Source: Plantimonas leprariae
GTDB taxonomy: Bacteria > Pseudomonadota > Alphaproteobacteria > Rhizobiales > Rhizobiaceae
Direction: 5' to 3'
DNA length: 64,000 nt
NCBI RefSeq assembly: GCF_008802405.1
Contig: NZ_VZDO01000002.1
Location: forward strand, 337,982 to 401,981
The notes beneath the pieces were generated by a model, which did not search any database, was not told the origin of the DNA, and saw nothing but the letters and a program-made list of their open reading frames with translations. Made by a program: the position numbers and the translations under genes. Of the stretch, positions 8,111 through 16,295 are shown in pieces. Each line of letters begins with the position of its first letter. Position 1 is the first letter of the stretch.

Positions 8111-8371
8111 ATGAACCTTCGCTCCATCCTGATGGCGGCATCGCTCGGCGTGACCAGCTTCACGCTTTCCGCCTGCGTCGACGACGGCTACCGTCGAGGC
8201 TACTACGACGATCACCGGCGCATCTATCGAGATGACTACGACCGGGGATACCGGCGTTCCGAGTACTACAACGGTCGTAGACCATACTACCGACCGCGTT
8301 ACCAATCGCGGCCTCGCTACCTCGGGCGGACACCGTTCCGCGTCGATTCCAGAGGTCGTCTGACCCGCTGA
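8111..8371 (+). CDS. small Tyr/Arg-rich lipoprotein
   Basis: ATG 8111 follows GAGGAGA. The 86-residue product has a signal peptide ending in a lipobox (FTLSAC), so Cys-21 or so would be lipidated. The mature part is dominated by tyrosine, arginine and aspartate (DDGYRRGYYDDHRR and similar), like RcnB-like or glycine/tyrosine-rich envelope proteins of Rhizobiales. There are no enzyme motifs. It stands alone between the tRNA-Met and the SLATT gene. Confidence 0.65.
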   Translation: MNLRSILMAASLGVTSFTLSACVDDGYRRGYYDDHRRIYRDDYDRGYRRSEYYNGRRPYYRPRYQSRPRYLGRTPFRVDSRGRLTR

Positions 8372-8549
8372 GCGATTACCGCTAGGCCGCCCGCCTGCCC
8401 TTCACCGCTCCGTGCGTCTCGAGCTCGTTCCAAGACAGCGCATCAGGGAATCTAGTCTTTAGGCGCAACCTCGGCTTGCGAACATCAAATTCCGATTGCT
8501 ACGATGACATTACCGATTTGGCTTCGGATTCCGCCCCTTCCAGGGTCAT

Positions 8550-9263
8550 GTGCGATCCTTGAGCGACCGGACTGAGAACTCGTTCGAGACGAAAACCGTG
8601 CAGCCGACTACCGAGACGGTCAGAAGTTCACATGAACAACTTCTTCGCGAAATGAAGCGCACGAAGGGCGCTCGTTTCAATGCATCAAAGCGTCTGGAAA
8701 CTCGTGATCGAAAGCGCACCGCGACGACAGCTTATGCATCAGCGGCAGTCATCATCTTAACGTTGATCCCGGCATTCCTGCCAAGTCCACCTTTTATCGT
8801 GGGCGCAATCAATCTCACAACTGTAGCATTCTCGTTGCTGATCCTTGCATCATCCCTGCTGCAAACCTCATCAGCGGATCCAGTAAAGGCCGATCAGTTT
8901 CAAAGATGCGCTCTTGAGATCAACTCGCTGCGCAGAGAACTTAGAGGCCTTGTTGATTTCGACGAAGGAACTGTTGCTCGATACAGCGCGCGGTACGACG
9001 ATATACTGCGCAGTTACAACATCAATCATGACGACGTCGACAACGAGAAGTATCGTCTCGAACACCCGGACGAGTTTCCAGCCTTTACGGCCGAAGAAGA
9101 CAAGTCGGCTCGTCGAGATGTCAACAAGCAAAAGGCGGCGTTCGAATTGGCGACCTCAGCGATCATTTCGTTGACTGCCGGTATTGCGGCAGCAGCGGCA
9201 GCAGCGGCAAGCCCATTCGGTGAGAGGCTTGTAGAATTGGTCAAGCGTTTGCTCTCACAATAG
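8550..9263 (+). CDS. SLATT-domain membrane protein (SLATT_5-like)
   Basis: This 237-residue protein starts with GTG at 8550; a later ATG is at 8652. After a basic helix (GARFNASKRLETRDR) it has two adjacent membrane spans at about 60-77 and 82-104, then FQRCALEINSLRREL, a combination typical of the SLATT_5 family, and a third hydrophobic segment at about 203-222 containing an alanine run. SLATT proteins are predicted pore-forming effectors in bacterial conflict systems and usually sit beside a nucleotide cyclase, nucleotidyltransferase or reverse transcriptase. Here no such partner is adjacent. The gene is visibly more AT-rich than its neighbours, which suggests separate acquisition. It converges on the next gene. 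Confidence 0.7.
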   Translation: MRSLSDRTENSFETKTVQPTTETVRSSHEQLLREMKRTKGARFNASKRLETRDRKRTATTAYASAAVIILTLIPAFLPSPPFIVGAINLTTVAFSLLILASSLLQTSSADPVKADQFQRCALEINSLRRELRGLVDFDEGTVARYSARYDDILRSYNINHDDVDNEKYRLEHPDEFPAFTAEEDKSARRDVNKQKAAFELATSAIISLTAGIAAAAAAAASPFGERLVELVKRLLSQ

Positions 9264-9283
9264 CCGCTGATCGGCCGGCGGAA

Positions 9284-9751
9284 CTACGCTGCTCTGCCGG
9301 GCGCCGACCACGCGCCAGATCCCGTTCTATCAGGATCTGGCGTGATTTCTGCCCTCTCATGTGCCACGTGTAAATCCGCTCCCGGTGGCAACAGGACGCC
9401 ACTCTTGTCCAAGCCATCCGCAACCTGTTGCTGCGCATACGCAATCCACCGGTAGACTGTTCGTTTCTTCCACGCTCTTTTCGTCGGATTCCGCCGGTTT
9501 CGGCGCTCGATGTACCGGCTGAAGTCCCACTTCCGGGCCCGACACATGGCGAAGCCGAACAGGGCATGCCGCAGCTCGACGTCGGGCACGTAGGATACCA
9601 CCCATCCGAAGGCGGCCTCGGCCCGGCTGAGGCTGGCGGCGGTGACGCGCGATCGGCGCTCGGCCCGGGCGAAGTTGCCTTCGCGGGTGGCGGCGTCGGC
9701 GTCGGCACCGGCTCGGAACCGATCGCTGATGTCGCGCACGTAGTCCGGCAT
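9284..9751 (-). CDS. conserved prophage protein (DUF6362-like)
   Basis: ATG 9751 gives 155 residues. The centre reads AEAAFGWVVSYVPDVELRHA, and later KRTVYRWIAYAQQQVADGL, a helix-turn-helix-like pattern I associate with the DUF6362 proteins common in Rhizobiales prophages. Probably a DNA-binding or early regulatory protein, but the biochemical role is unknown. It is divergent from the rightward gene at 9797, with 45 bp between them that would carry both promoters. Confidence 0.6.
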   Translation of the reverse strand: MPDYVRDISDRFRAGADADAATREGNFARAERRSRVTAASLSRAEAAFGWVVSYVPDVELRHALFGFAMCRARKWDFSRYIERRNRRNPTKRAWKKRTVYRWIAYAQQQVADGLDKSGVLLPPGADLHVAHERAEITPDPDRTGSGAWSAPGRAA

Positions 9752-9796
9752 CGACGAGCCGAACGCCCTCGGCCCGAGGCTGCCGCCCACCCGCAC

Positions 9797-10075
9797 ATGC
9801 CGGCCGAGATTGAAGTTCCGATGGTCGATGTGCTCGCCACCGCGAAGATGCTGCTCGAATACCAGACGAGGGCCTCGGACTGGCTGAAGCAGCAGGTCGA
9901 GTGGAATCGCAAGGTGATGGCGGGAACGGAAGATGCAGACGATTCGGATCAGGAAGAGATCCTGTTCGACAAGCGACCGCTGAACCAACTGCTGGAATTC
10001 ATGCCGCACATGGTTCGGCACCTTCGCGCGATGGTGTGGACGCTGGAAGCGATGGAGCGCGACAGTCGTGGCTGA
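9797..10075 (+). CDS. hypothetical prophage early protein
   Basis: It encodes 92 residues if started at ATG 9797 (MPAEIEVPMVDVLATAKML); ATG 9821 is an alternative. Helical and acidic, with two tryptophans and a C-terminal helix (FMPHMVRHLRAMVWTLEAM). The stop overlaps the next start. It is the first gene of a six-base-spaced or overlapping early operon that ends in the integrase. No known domain. Confidence 0.6.
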   Translation: MPAEIEVPMVDVLATAKMLLEYQTRASDWLKQQVEWNRKVMAGTEDADDSDQEEILFDKRPLNQLLEFMPHMVRHLRAMVWTLEAMERDSRG

Positions 10076-10439
10076 CATGCAGCGACCATTCAGCCGGGCG
10101 GAAATCAACGCCAACGCAGAGCTCGATCCGCTGGCCGATGTGCCTACGGACCTGCACGATGCACTGCAGCCATACCTGCGACTGGCGGACACCTACGGGC
10201 GTCAGAGCGCCGAGCAGATTTTCACCGTTCGCCCGCCGCCTTGGGCCGACGGCGAGAGCGAGGTCATCGTTGGACACATGGTCCAGAGTTTCGACAAGCT
10301 GTTGCGCGACAACCTCGACGACCTTCCCGACTACATCTTCGCGGCGATCGGCAGGAAGGCTCTGCAGTCGTTCATGGACCGCCTGGGTGTCCTGTACGAC
10401 GCCAGCGGCTCCGGCCCGAAGCATCGGAGGCCACAATGA
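10068..10439 (+). CDS. hypothetical prophage early protein
   Basis: This 123-residue soluble protein is initiated by GTG at 10068 inside the end of the preceding gene, or by ATG 10077 just after that stop. Mostly helical with acidic patches (NLDDLPDYIFAAIG). Stop overlaps the start of the ParB-like gene (ATGA at 10436-10439). I do not recognise the family. Tight coupling implies it is co-produced with its neighbours. Confidence 0.6.
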   Translation: MADMQRPFSRAEINANAELDPLADVPTDLHDALQPYLRLADTYGRQSAEQIFTVRPPPWADGESEVIVGHMVQSFDKLLRDNLDDLPDYIFAAIGRKALQSFMDRLGVLYDASGSGPKHRRPQ

Positions 10440-11647
10440 CCCTCCGCTCGATCCTCCCGATCGACGTCACCAGCCTGTCGCCCGGCGCGCCCGCCACGGG
10501 CATGCCGATCTTCGAGCTCGTCGACCCGCGCACGCTGTTCGTGGATGAGGCCTACCAGCGGCAGATCAGCGAGCGCGGTCAGCGGCAGATCCGCCGGATC
10601 GTCGAGGGCTTCGACTGGACGAAGTTCACGCCACCCGTCTGCGCCTACAGCGAAGACGAGAACGGTCGGACGGTGCTGAAGGTGATTGACGGCCAGCACT
10701 GCGCCACCGCGGCGGCGAGCAACCCGTTCGTGTCCGAGATCCCGGTGCAGATCGTCGAGGCGCCAGACACCGAGGCGCAGGCGAAGGCTTTCATCGGCCA
10801 GAACACGGATCGCCTCGGCGTGACGAAGCCGCAGATGTTCGTGGCGTCGCTCGCGGCCGGCGATGAAGATGCGAAGACGATGGCGGAAGTCTGTGCCCGC
10901 GCTGGCGTTCGCATTCGCCGGATGCCGCCCGCTGGCGGATCGTCCTACGAGCCCGGTGAATCCATGTCGGTTGCCGCGATCGCCGCGCTGCTGAAGAAGG
11001 GCGGTGCGGAGCATGCCAAGCAGGTCCTTACCATCCTCGCCCGCGCCCGGCTCGCGCCGATCAAGGCCGACCACATCAAGGCCGTGGACGCGCTGCTGAC
11101 CGACCCGCAGTTCGGTACGATCGACCCCGAAGCCCTGCCAGCGCATATCGAGGCGCAGGGCACGGGGGCGCTCAGCGAGGCGACCGTGCTCGCCTACAGC
11201 CACACGATTCCGCTCTGGAAGGGGCTGGCAGCCGTCTGGTTCAAGAAGGCGCGCAAGCTCCGCGGCGGAAAACCTGCCCAGCAGTCAGGTTTAGAAGCCG
11301 GAGACGCCGGCACCCAACGCGAAGGCGGCGCTGCACTCGCCCCAGCGCCGGGTGAGCCGGTTCGCGCGCCCTCACATGGCTATTTTGCCAATGCGCAAGC
11401 GCGTCGGGAGGAGCCGGTCGGCGTCGGCAGACAGGCCGAAGCGTTGACTGGAGGCCCCGAGGCGTTGACTGCGCGTCCGTCGTCGCTGCCGGACGACCTC
11501 GTCCCGGACAAGCGACCAGCGCTCAAGGGCTGGCGCCCGGGGAACCAGACGTGCCGCTGCCGGCAGTGCGACAGACGCTTCGTCGGCGGGCCCGGCGCGA
11601 AGCAGTGCGCACCCTGCGCCTATGGAGACGACGATGAGGCCCGGTGA
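10436..11647 (+). CDS. ParB/sulfiredoxin-like protein with C-terminal zinc ribbon
   Basis: This encodes 403 residues from ATG 10436. Residues about 25-150 have the ParB-N-like pattern: ELVDPRTLFVDEAYQR, then RRIVEGFDW, then KVIDGQHCATAA, and FIGQNTDRLGVTK. The central region is helical (SMSVAAIAALLKKGG). A long linker follows, then a C-terminal Cys4 ribbon (CRCRQCDRRF, then CAPC). Phage proteins of this type (DUF6551-like) are thought to act in DNA binding or modification; the CTP-binding motif of true ParB is not obvious. Overlaps both neighbours in the early operon. Confidence 0.7.
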   Translation: MTLRSILPIDVTSLSPGAPATGMPIFELVDPRTLFVDEAYQRQISERGQRQIRRIVEGFDWTKFTPPVCAYSEDENGRTVLKVIDGQHCATAAASNPFVSEIPVQIVEAPDTEAQAKAFIGQNTDRLGVTKPQMFVASLAAGDEDAKTMAEVCARAGVRIRRMPPAGGSSYEPGESMSVAAIAALLKKGGAEHAKQVLTILARARLAPIKADHIKAVDALLTDPQFGTIDPEALPAHIEAQGTGALSEATVLAYSHTIPLWKGLAAVWFKKARKLRGGKPAQQSGLEAGDAGTQREGGAALAPAPGEPVRAPSHGYFANAQARREEPVGVGRQAEALTGGPEALTARPSSLPDDLVPDKRPALKGWRPGNQTCRCRQCDRRFVGGPGAKQCAPCAYGDDDEAR

Positions 11648-11894
11648 CGTCGCGAGCGTCCCTCGCCTGTCGCTCAGCCGGGCCGAGCTCGCTCAAGCGA
11701 TCGGCGTAAGCCCGAACAGCATCGACGAGATGGTGCGCGAAGGGCTGCTGCCCCGCGCTCGGCGCTGGCACACGCGGAAACTGTGGATAACGGCCGAGGT
11801 GGCTGCTTACATTTCCGAGTGGCCGGTGGACGGTGCGACCGGAGAGGTAGCGGCACCGGACCAGGGCGAGGACGACTGGCGGGCATCCGCATGA
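11634..11894 (+). CDS. small helix-turn-helix protein, excisionase-like
   Basis: GGAG at 11624-11627 favours ATG 11634 (86 residues); ATG 11622 is also in frame. Residues about 13-60 form a MerR/Xis-type winged helix (SRAELAQAIGVSPNSIDEMV, then RKLWITAEVAAYI). It overlaps the ParB-like gene upstream and the integrase start downstream by 4 bases. Immediate coupling to the integrase suggests a recombination directionality factor, an inference from context. Confidence 0.65.
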   Translation: MRPGDVASVPRLSLSRAELAQAIGVSPNSIDEMVREGLLPRARRWHTRKLWITAEVAAYISEWPVDGATGEVAAPDQGEDDWRASA

Positions 11895-13021
11895 CGGCCG
11901 TGGCGGATATCGACCTTCCCTACATCGAGAAGAACCCGACCCGTCACGGGAAGGTGCGGTACTACTTCCGCTTCGAGGGCAAGCGCATCTGCCGCCTGCC
12001 GGACGACATCCGCAGCGAGGAGTTCTCGGCCGAGTACTGGAAGGCGCGTCGGCAGATCGAGAAGCCCGACCCGGCGGCCGGCGACGGCTGGACGATGGCG
12101 AGCCCGACGCGGCCGAACTCGTTCCGCTGGCTCTGCATGCGCTACATGCGCTCGAACGCCTTCACGACGCTCGACCTGACGACGCAGACGAAGCGGCGGC
12201 AGATCATGGAAGCGATGTGGGCCGAGCCGCTGAAGGCATCCGAGCCAGACGGCCGTGCCTTCGCCGATATGCCGATCGCCAAGCTCGACGTCGCGAACAT
12301 CGAGGCGCTACGCGATCGGAAGAAGGACACGCCCTTCGCCGCGAACGAGCGGCTGAAGATCCTGCGGCAGGTCTTCGAGACGCAGGAGAATGGCAAGGCG
12401 ATCACGCCGAACGTCGCGAAGCTGGCGGCGCCCTTCCGCGTCCAGTCGACCGGCCATCACACGATCACGTCCGCCGAGATCGCGCAGTTCATCGAGCACC
12501 ACGGGCCCCGGTCGAAAGCCGTTTTCGCCCTCGTCATGCTGATGTTCACCGGCTTTCGCGTCTCGGACCTCGCGCAGATCGGGCCTCAGCACCGCCGCCG
12601 CGACGAGCTGCACCTGCGCCTGTTCAAGAACCGCGGCCGCGCGCCGACAGACATCGTGATCCCGGTCCATCCCGTCCTCGAGACGGTGCTGTCCTGGCAT
12701 CCGGTCGCTGGCCTAACCTACATGCGGACCGAGTACGACAAGCCCTACTCGATCAAAGGCCTCGGCCAGCGAGTGTCGGAGTGGTTCGATCAGGCGGGCT
12801 TGCCGCACTGCTCGGCGCATTCGGTCCGCAAAGGCCTCGCGACGAACCAGGCCGAGAACGAGGCGACGGACAAGATGCTCGACGCGATGTTCGGCTGGAA
12901 GGACGCGAAGACGTCGCGGATCTACACCGCGCGCGCGGACCGGAGCCGCCTCGCCCGGCAGGCCGTCCAGCGCATTTCGTGGGATGGGATCGGAGACCGT
13001 CTGCTCGCCGCCGAGAGCTGA
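11891..13021 (+). CDS. int: tyrosine recombinase (phage integrase)
   Basis: ATG 11891 overlaps the previous stop and yields 376 residues. The catalytic domain has the first arginine in MLMFTGFRVSDLAQIG, the H-x-x-R box in CSAHSVRKGLA, and the nucleophile tyrosine in TSRIYTARAD, preceded by GW in place of the second histidine. The N-terminal part has arm- and core-binding regions. It ends 110 bp from the 3' end of a tRNA-Cys, the usual geometry for a tRNA-targeting integrase. It appears intact, so excision might still occur. Confidence 0.93.
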   Translation: MTAVADIDLPYIEKNPTRHGKVRYYFRFEGKRICRLPDDIRSEEFSAEYWKARRQIEKPDPAAGDGWTMASPTRPNSFRWLCMRYMRSNAFTTLDLTTQTKRRQIMEAMWAEPLKASEPDGRAFADMPIAKLDVANIEALRDRKKDTPFAANERLKILRQVFETQENGKAITPNVAKLAAPFRVQSTGHHTITSAEIAQFIEHHGPRSKAVFALVMLMFTGFRVSDLAQIGPQHRRRDELHLRLFKNRGRAPTDIVIPVHPVLETVLSWHPVAGLTYMRTEYDKPYSIKGLGQRVSEWFDQAGLPHCSAHSVRKGLATNQAENEATDKMLDAMFGWKDAKTSRIYTARADRSRLARQAVQRISWDGIGDRLLAAES

Positions 13022-13029
13022 CGAGGGGA

Positions 13030-13070
13030 CCGTTTCGGGAACGGACTGCCACACCTCGCGAGGAGTGTGG
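13030..13070 (+). terminator. paired hairpins after the integrase
   Basis: CCGTT-TCGGG-AACGG at 13030-13044 and CCACACCTC-GCG-AGGAGTGTGG at about 13049-13070 can form two adjacent stems just after the integrase stop. Neither is followed by a T run. They could end integrase transcription or serve as recombination arm sites. Function uncertain. Confidence 0.35.
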
Positions 13071-13130
13071 CTCCCGGTTCGGTTCTGGATGACGGAAAAT
13101 CCAGCGATATCAATGCGCCAAGTGTGGCAC

Positions 13131-13155
13131 TGGAGGCCTCGGCCGGAATCGAACC
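13131..13155. other. probable attachment site (attR) in the 3' end of tRNA-Cys
   Basis: The plus strand reads TGGAGGCCTCGGCCGGAATC from 13131, which is the tRNA 3' end. Tyrosine integrases normally recombine within tRNA 3' halves, and the integrase gene lies 110 bp away. A second copy was not found in the window, as expected if the prophage extends past position 1. Confidence 0.45.
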
Positions 13156-13204
13156 GGCGTGCAAGGATTTGCAGTCCTCTGCGTAACCACTCCGCCACGA
13201 GGCC
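13131..13204 (-). tRNA. tRNA-Cys (anticodon GCA)
   Basis: A full 74-nt tRNA on the minus strand: acceptor GGCCTCG/CGAGGCC, anticodon loop CTGCAAA in stem AGGA/TCCT, T-loop GTTCGATTC and encoded TCCA. Its 3' end points at the integrase, so the prophage has integrated in or restored its 3' half. The other att copy must lie left of this window. Confidence 0.93.
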
Positions 13205-13292
13205 TCGCCGCGCCTAACTAGCGAGGTCCGCCGCCATCCGCAAGCGCGATCCGGCGATTGAAAACGTTCATCTTTCGTTCCAATGTCGGCGA

Positions 13293-13550
13293 ATGGATCG
13301 CATCAACGACTCGCTCGATCAGGCGGCTCGCGAGAAACGCATCATCACCGCGCGTTGCAGGCGTTGCGGGAACGCCGCTTCGTTTCTGGCAACCGACCTC
13401 GTCGGCTTCGCCGATCCGAACGCCTCCATTCGCGCGATCAGGTTCCGATGCAGCGAATGCGACGCGCGCGATTGCGAGATCGGATCGATGGAGGTCGATC
13501 GAGACCGCATGCCGGACACGATCGTCTGGCGGCCGACCCGGCTGCGCTGA
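13293..13550 (+). CDS. small zinc-ribbon hypothetical protein
   Basis: It encodes 85 residues with paired cysteine knuckles, ARCRRCGNAASF near residue 21 and FRCSECDARDC near residue 51, predicted to bind one zinc. No enzyme motif. The first gene beyond the tRNA-Cys, so probably host. Start ATG 13293 is the only good one. Function unknown. Confidence 0.65.
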   Translation: MDRINDSLDQAAREKRIITARCRRCGNAASFLATDLVGFADPNASIRAIRFRCSECDARDCEIGSMEVDRDRMPDTIVWRPTRLR

Positions 13551-13566
13551 TCGCAGGCCCTCGGCG

Positions 13567-13866
13567 CTATCCGGCCTGTTTCCCGGCGCGTCGTTCGGCG
13601 CACCACCGCGTCCAACGGACTTCGACCCGCCGGCGCAGGCGGCGGATGAACGCGATGTCGATCGACAGCACCATAAAGCCGAGCGGCAGCATCCAGATGC
13701 CGAGCACCGGCAGGATCGAGAAGCAGCCGCCGAGGATCAGGAGGATGCCGATCACGATCCGGGCGAGGCGCGAAGCCGGAAGATCGAACGAGCGCCCGAA
13801 AATCCGGATGGTCCTTCCCCGAAGGCGGAAGAACGGCGTCGTCGCTGTTTGCCGATGCTCGGGCAT
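13567..13866 (-). CDS. small inner-membrane protein
   Basis: From ATG 13866 (MPEHRQTATTPFFRL) it has 99 residues, with two closely spaced membrane helices: ARIVIGILLILGGCFSIL and LGIWMLPLGFMVLSIDIAF, then a basic cytosolic end (RRLRRRVEVRWTRW). This hairpin pattern is common in uncharacterised Rhizobiales proteins. A longer start at 13992 is possible. Role unknown. Confidence 0.6.
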   Translation of the reverse strand: MPEHRQTATTPFFRLRGRTIRIFGRSFDLPASRLARIVIGILLILGGCFSILPVLGIWMLPLGFMVLSIDIAFIRRLRRRVEVRWTRWCAERRAGKQAG

Positions 13867-14041
13867 TCCGTCTCCACGCAGGCGGATCGATCGTCCCTTC
13901 CACTCGCCAATGTGGGAACGATCCGGTCGTTCCGCGAGCTTTTCCTCAGGCGGATACTCGCCCGTGATTTCTTGGCCGCGCCGCCTTGGCAAGGCGATCC
14001 GACTTCGCTATAGGCTCCCCACGCTCGACTGAGGGCAACGT

Positions 14042-14117
14042 TCCCCGATAGCTCAGTTGGTAGAGCATTCGACTGTTAATCGAATGGTCGCTGGTTCGAG
14101 TCCAGCTCGGGGAGCCA
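14042..14117 (+). tRNA. tRNA-Asn (anticodon GTT)
   Basis: A complete 76-nt cloverleaf: acceptor TCCCCGA/TCGGGGA, D-arm AGCTCAGTTGGTAGAGC, anticodon loop CTGTTAA, T-arm GTTCGAGTC, and an encoded GCCA end. It has no close gene partner. Confidence 0.96.
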
Positions 14118-14280
14118 CTTTTCGACTTCGTCCATCGTCACGGAATGCAGCTGATCGGTGATAGGCTGAGAGCGCGTCGAGGCTGACGTCTCCACGTCCC
14201 GCGCTCTGCCATCGGGCGCTCGCATCATTGCCTCATGCTCATTTGGCGGAAACGGTGCGCTGGTTGCGCTGAGGAGGCGC

Positions 14281-14721
14281 CTACTCGGGGTTGGCGGCAA
14301 CCAGCGCCTTGTGGCCGTCTCGCACGTCGATCACGTCGAGCGTTGCGATCGGCGCGAGGACGATACGTTTGCCGTCCGGGCCGATCTCGTCCTCGAATTC
14401 CTTGGAGTCCGCTGGCGGCAGCAGGACCGCGGTGACATACGGATCCTTCGTCTCATCGTAGACCGGCAGTTCGGCGGTGGTCGGAAGATCGGTGACGGCT
14501 CGTGCCGCAGCGCCCGCCGATGCCGGAATGGGCGTCGGCGTAGCAGCGGATGGCATGGCGGAGGTCAAGTTCATCTGCGGTGCGGCATAGGCGTAGCGCT
14601 GCGACGATCCGAGCAGCGGCGACCCGGTGGTGCTGCATCCCGAAACGCCTATCGCGATGGCGATCATGCCGATTGCAGTTCGCAAGATTTCGACCCCTCG
14701 TGTTTGCACCAGAGATACCAT
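14281..14721 (-). CDS. hypothetical lipoprotein
   Basis: Its 146 residues open with a signal peptide (ILRTAIGMIAIAIGVSGC) and a lipobox VSGC, so it should be lipid-anchored in the envelope. An Ala/Pro/Thr-rich linker follows, then an acidic C-terminal domain (DPYVTAVLLPPADSKEFEDE). No catalytic motif. Family and function unknown. The start at 14721 may be a little too far upstream. Confidence 0.65.
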   Translation of the reverse strand: MVSLVQTRGVEILRTAIGMIAIAIGVSGCSTTGSPLLGSSQRYAYAAPQMNLTSAMPSAATPTPIPASAGAAARAVTDLPTTAELPVYDETKDPYVTAVLLPPADSKEFEDEIGPDGKRIVLAPIATLDVIDVRDGHKALVAANPE

Positions 14722-14793
14722 CGAATCGTTGCCATATTTGGACGGTCCCGATCCGATCCCCGTCGAAACATGTCGGGGAGCGCGCTCCGGCGT

Positions 14794-15162
14794 TCAGCCG
14801 CTCGGCTGCATCAGCTCGATCCGGTTGCCGAACGGGTCGGAGACGTAGGCGCGCTCGAAGTCCTGTAGCGGTTCGTCGCGGACGAGCTCCACGCCGCGCT
14901 CGCGGAGATACGCGGCGAATGCTCCGAGATCGTCGACGAGAAGCGCCGGATGCGCCTTCCGGCTCGGCCGGAAATCCGCCTCGACGCCGAGATGCAGCTT
15001 CGCCGTTCCGCCTTCGAACCAGCAGCCGCCGCGCTTTGCGAGGTTCGCCGGCTTCGGCACCTCCGCGAGGCCGAGCACGTCGCGATAGAAGGCCCGCGCC
15101 GCCGCTTCGCTGCCGGCCGGCATCGCGAGCTGGACGTGGTCGAGCCCGACAATCGCCGCCAT
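14794..15162 (-). CDS. VOC-superfamily glyoxalase-like protein
   Basis: ATG 15162 is preceded by GGAGGACGGCG and gives 122 residues. The beta-alpha-beta-beta-beta pattern of the vicinal-oxygen-chelate fold is clear: VGLDHVQLAMP, then ARAFYRDVLGL, and the C-terminal YVSDPFGNRIELMQ with the metal-ligand glutamate. The N-terminal His in GLDHV is the other likely ligand. Members act as lyases, dioxygenases or resistance proteins. Substrate cannot be read from the sequence. Divergent from cysK. Confidence 0.85.
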   Translation of the reverse strand: MAAIVGLDHVQLAMPAGSEAAARAFYRDVLGLAEVPKPANLAKRGGCWFEGGTAKLHLGVEADFRPSRKAHPALLVDDLGAFAAYLRERGVELVRDEPLQDFERAYVSDPFGNRIELMQPSG

Positions 15163-15251
15163 CGCCGTCCTCCGCTGCTTGCCTTGGCGCGACCCCGACA
15201 ATAGTTTCCGGGCCAGCACGAGTTTCCGGTGTTTCGGCGTTTCAGCACTCC

Positions 15252-16295
15252 ATGTCCAGACATCCCAACGTTCTCGGTGCGATCGGCAACACGCCGCTTA
15301 TCCGGCTGAAGCGCGCGTCCGAAGAGACGGGCTGCGAGATCTACGGCAAGGCGGAGTTCCTGAATCCCGGCCAGTCGGTGAAGGATCGTGCCGGCCTGTT
15401 CATCGTGCAGGATGCCGAGAAGAAGGGGCTGCTGGAGCCGGGCGGCGTCATCGTGGAGGGCACGGCCGGCAATACCGGCATCGGCCTGTCGCTGGTCGCC
15501 GACGCGCTCGGCTACCGCACGGTGATCGTGATCCCCGAAACCCAGAGCCAGGAGAAGAAAGACGCGCTGCGACTGATGGGTGCCGAACTCGTGGAGGTCC
15601 CGGCGGTCCCCTACAAGGACCCGAACAACTACGTGAAGCTCTCCGGCCGCTTGGCCGAGCAGCTTGCCCGAACGCATCCGCAGGGCGCGATCTGGGCGAA
15701 CCAGTTCGACAACGTCGCCAACCGCGAAGGCCATATGGTGACGACGGCGGAGGAGATTTGGAGCACGACCGGCGGCGAGATCGACGGCTTCATCTGCGCC
15801 GTCGGCACCGGCGGCACGCTCGCCGGCGTCGCGGCTGGGCTGAAGAAGCATTCCGGCCACATCCGCATCGGGATTGCCGATCCGATCGGCGCCGCCCTCT
15901 ACAGCTACTATACGACCGGCGAACTCCGCTCCGAAGGCTCGTCGATCACCGAAGGCATCGGGCAAGGGCGGATCACCGGCAATCTCGAAGGTTTCCGGCC
16001 GGATTTCGCATGTCAGGTCGCCGATGAGGAAGCGGTGCGGATCGTCTTCGACCTCCTGGTCGAGGAAGGCCTCTGCCTCGGCGGTTCGTCGGGCGTGAAC
16101 GTCGCCGGCGCGATCCGCATGGCCCGCGAGATGGGACCGGGGCATACGATCGTCACCATCCTCTGCGACTACGGCAACCGCTACCAGTCGAAGCTGTTCA
16201 ACCCGGACTTCCTGCGCTCGAAGCACCTTCCCGTCCCGGCTTGGATGGAGCCGCGCGAGCGCGGATTCGACATTCCCTTCGTGCCGGCCGGCTGA
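15252..16295 (+). CDS. cysK: cysteine synthase A (O-acetylserine sulfhydrylase)
   Basis: It makes cysteine from O-acetylserine and sulfide with PLP. The 347-residue product begins SRHPNVLGAIGNTPLIRL. The PLP lysine is in NPGQSVKDRAG, the substrate loop in EGTAGNTGIG, and the phosphate-binding loop in VGTGGTLAG. It is somewhat longer than the 310-residue enterobacterial enzyme, as in other Rhizobiales. Its TGA overlaps the next start (TGATG), the head of a five-gene overlapping run. Confidence 0.92.
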   Translation: MSRHPNVLGAIGNTPLIRLKRASEETGCEIYGKAEFLNPGQSVKDRAGLFIVQDAEKKGLLEPGGVIVEGTAGNTGIGLSLVADALGYRTVIVIPETQSQEKKDALRLMGAELVEVPAVPYKDPNNYVKLSGRLAEQLARTHPQGAIWANQFDNVANREGHMVTTAEEIWSTTGGEIDGFICAVGTGGTLAGVAAGLKKHSGHIRIGIADPIGAALYSYYTTGELRSEGSSITEGIGQGRITGNLEGFRPDFACQVADEEAVRIVFDLLVEEGLCLGGSSGVNVAGAIRMAREMGPGHTIVTILCDYGNRYQSKLFNPDFLRSKHLPVPAWMEPRERGFDIPFVPAG

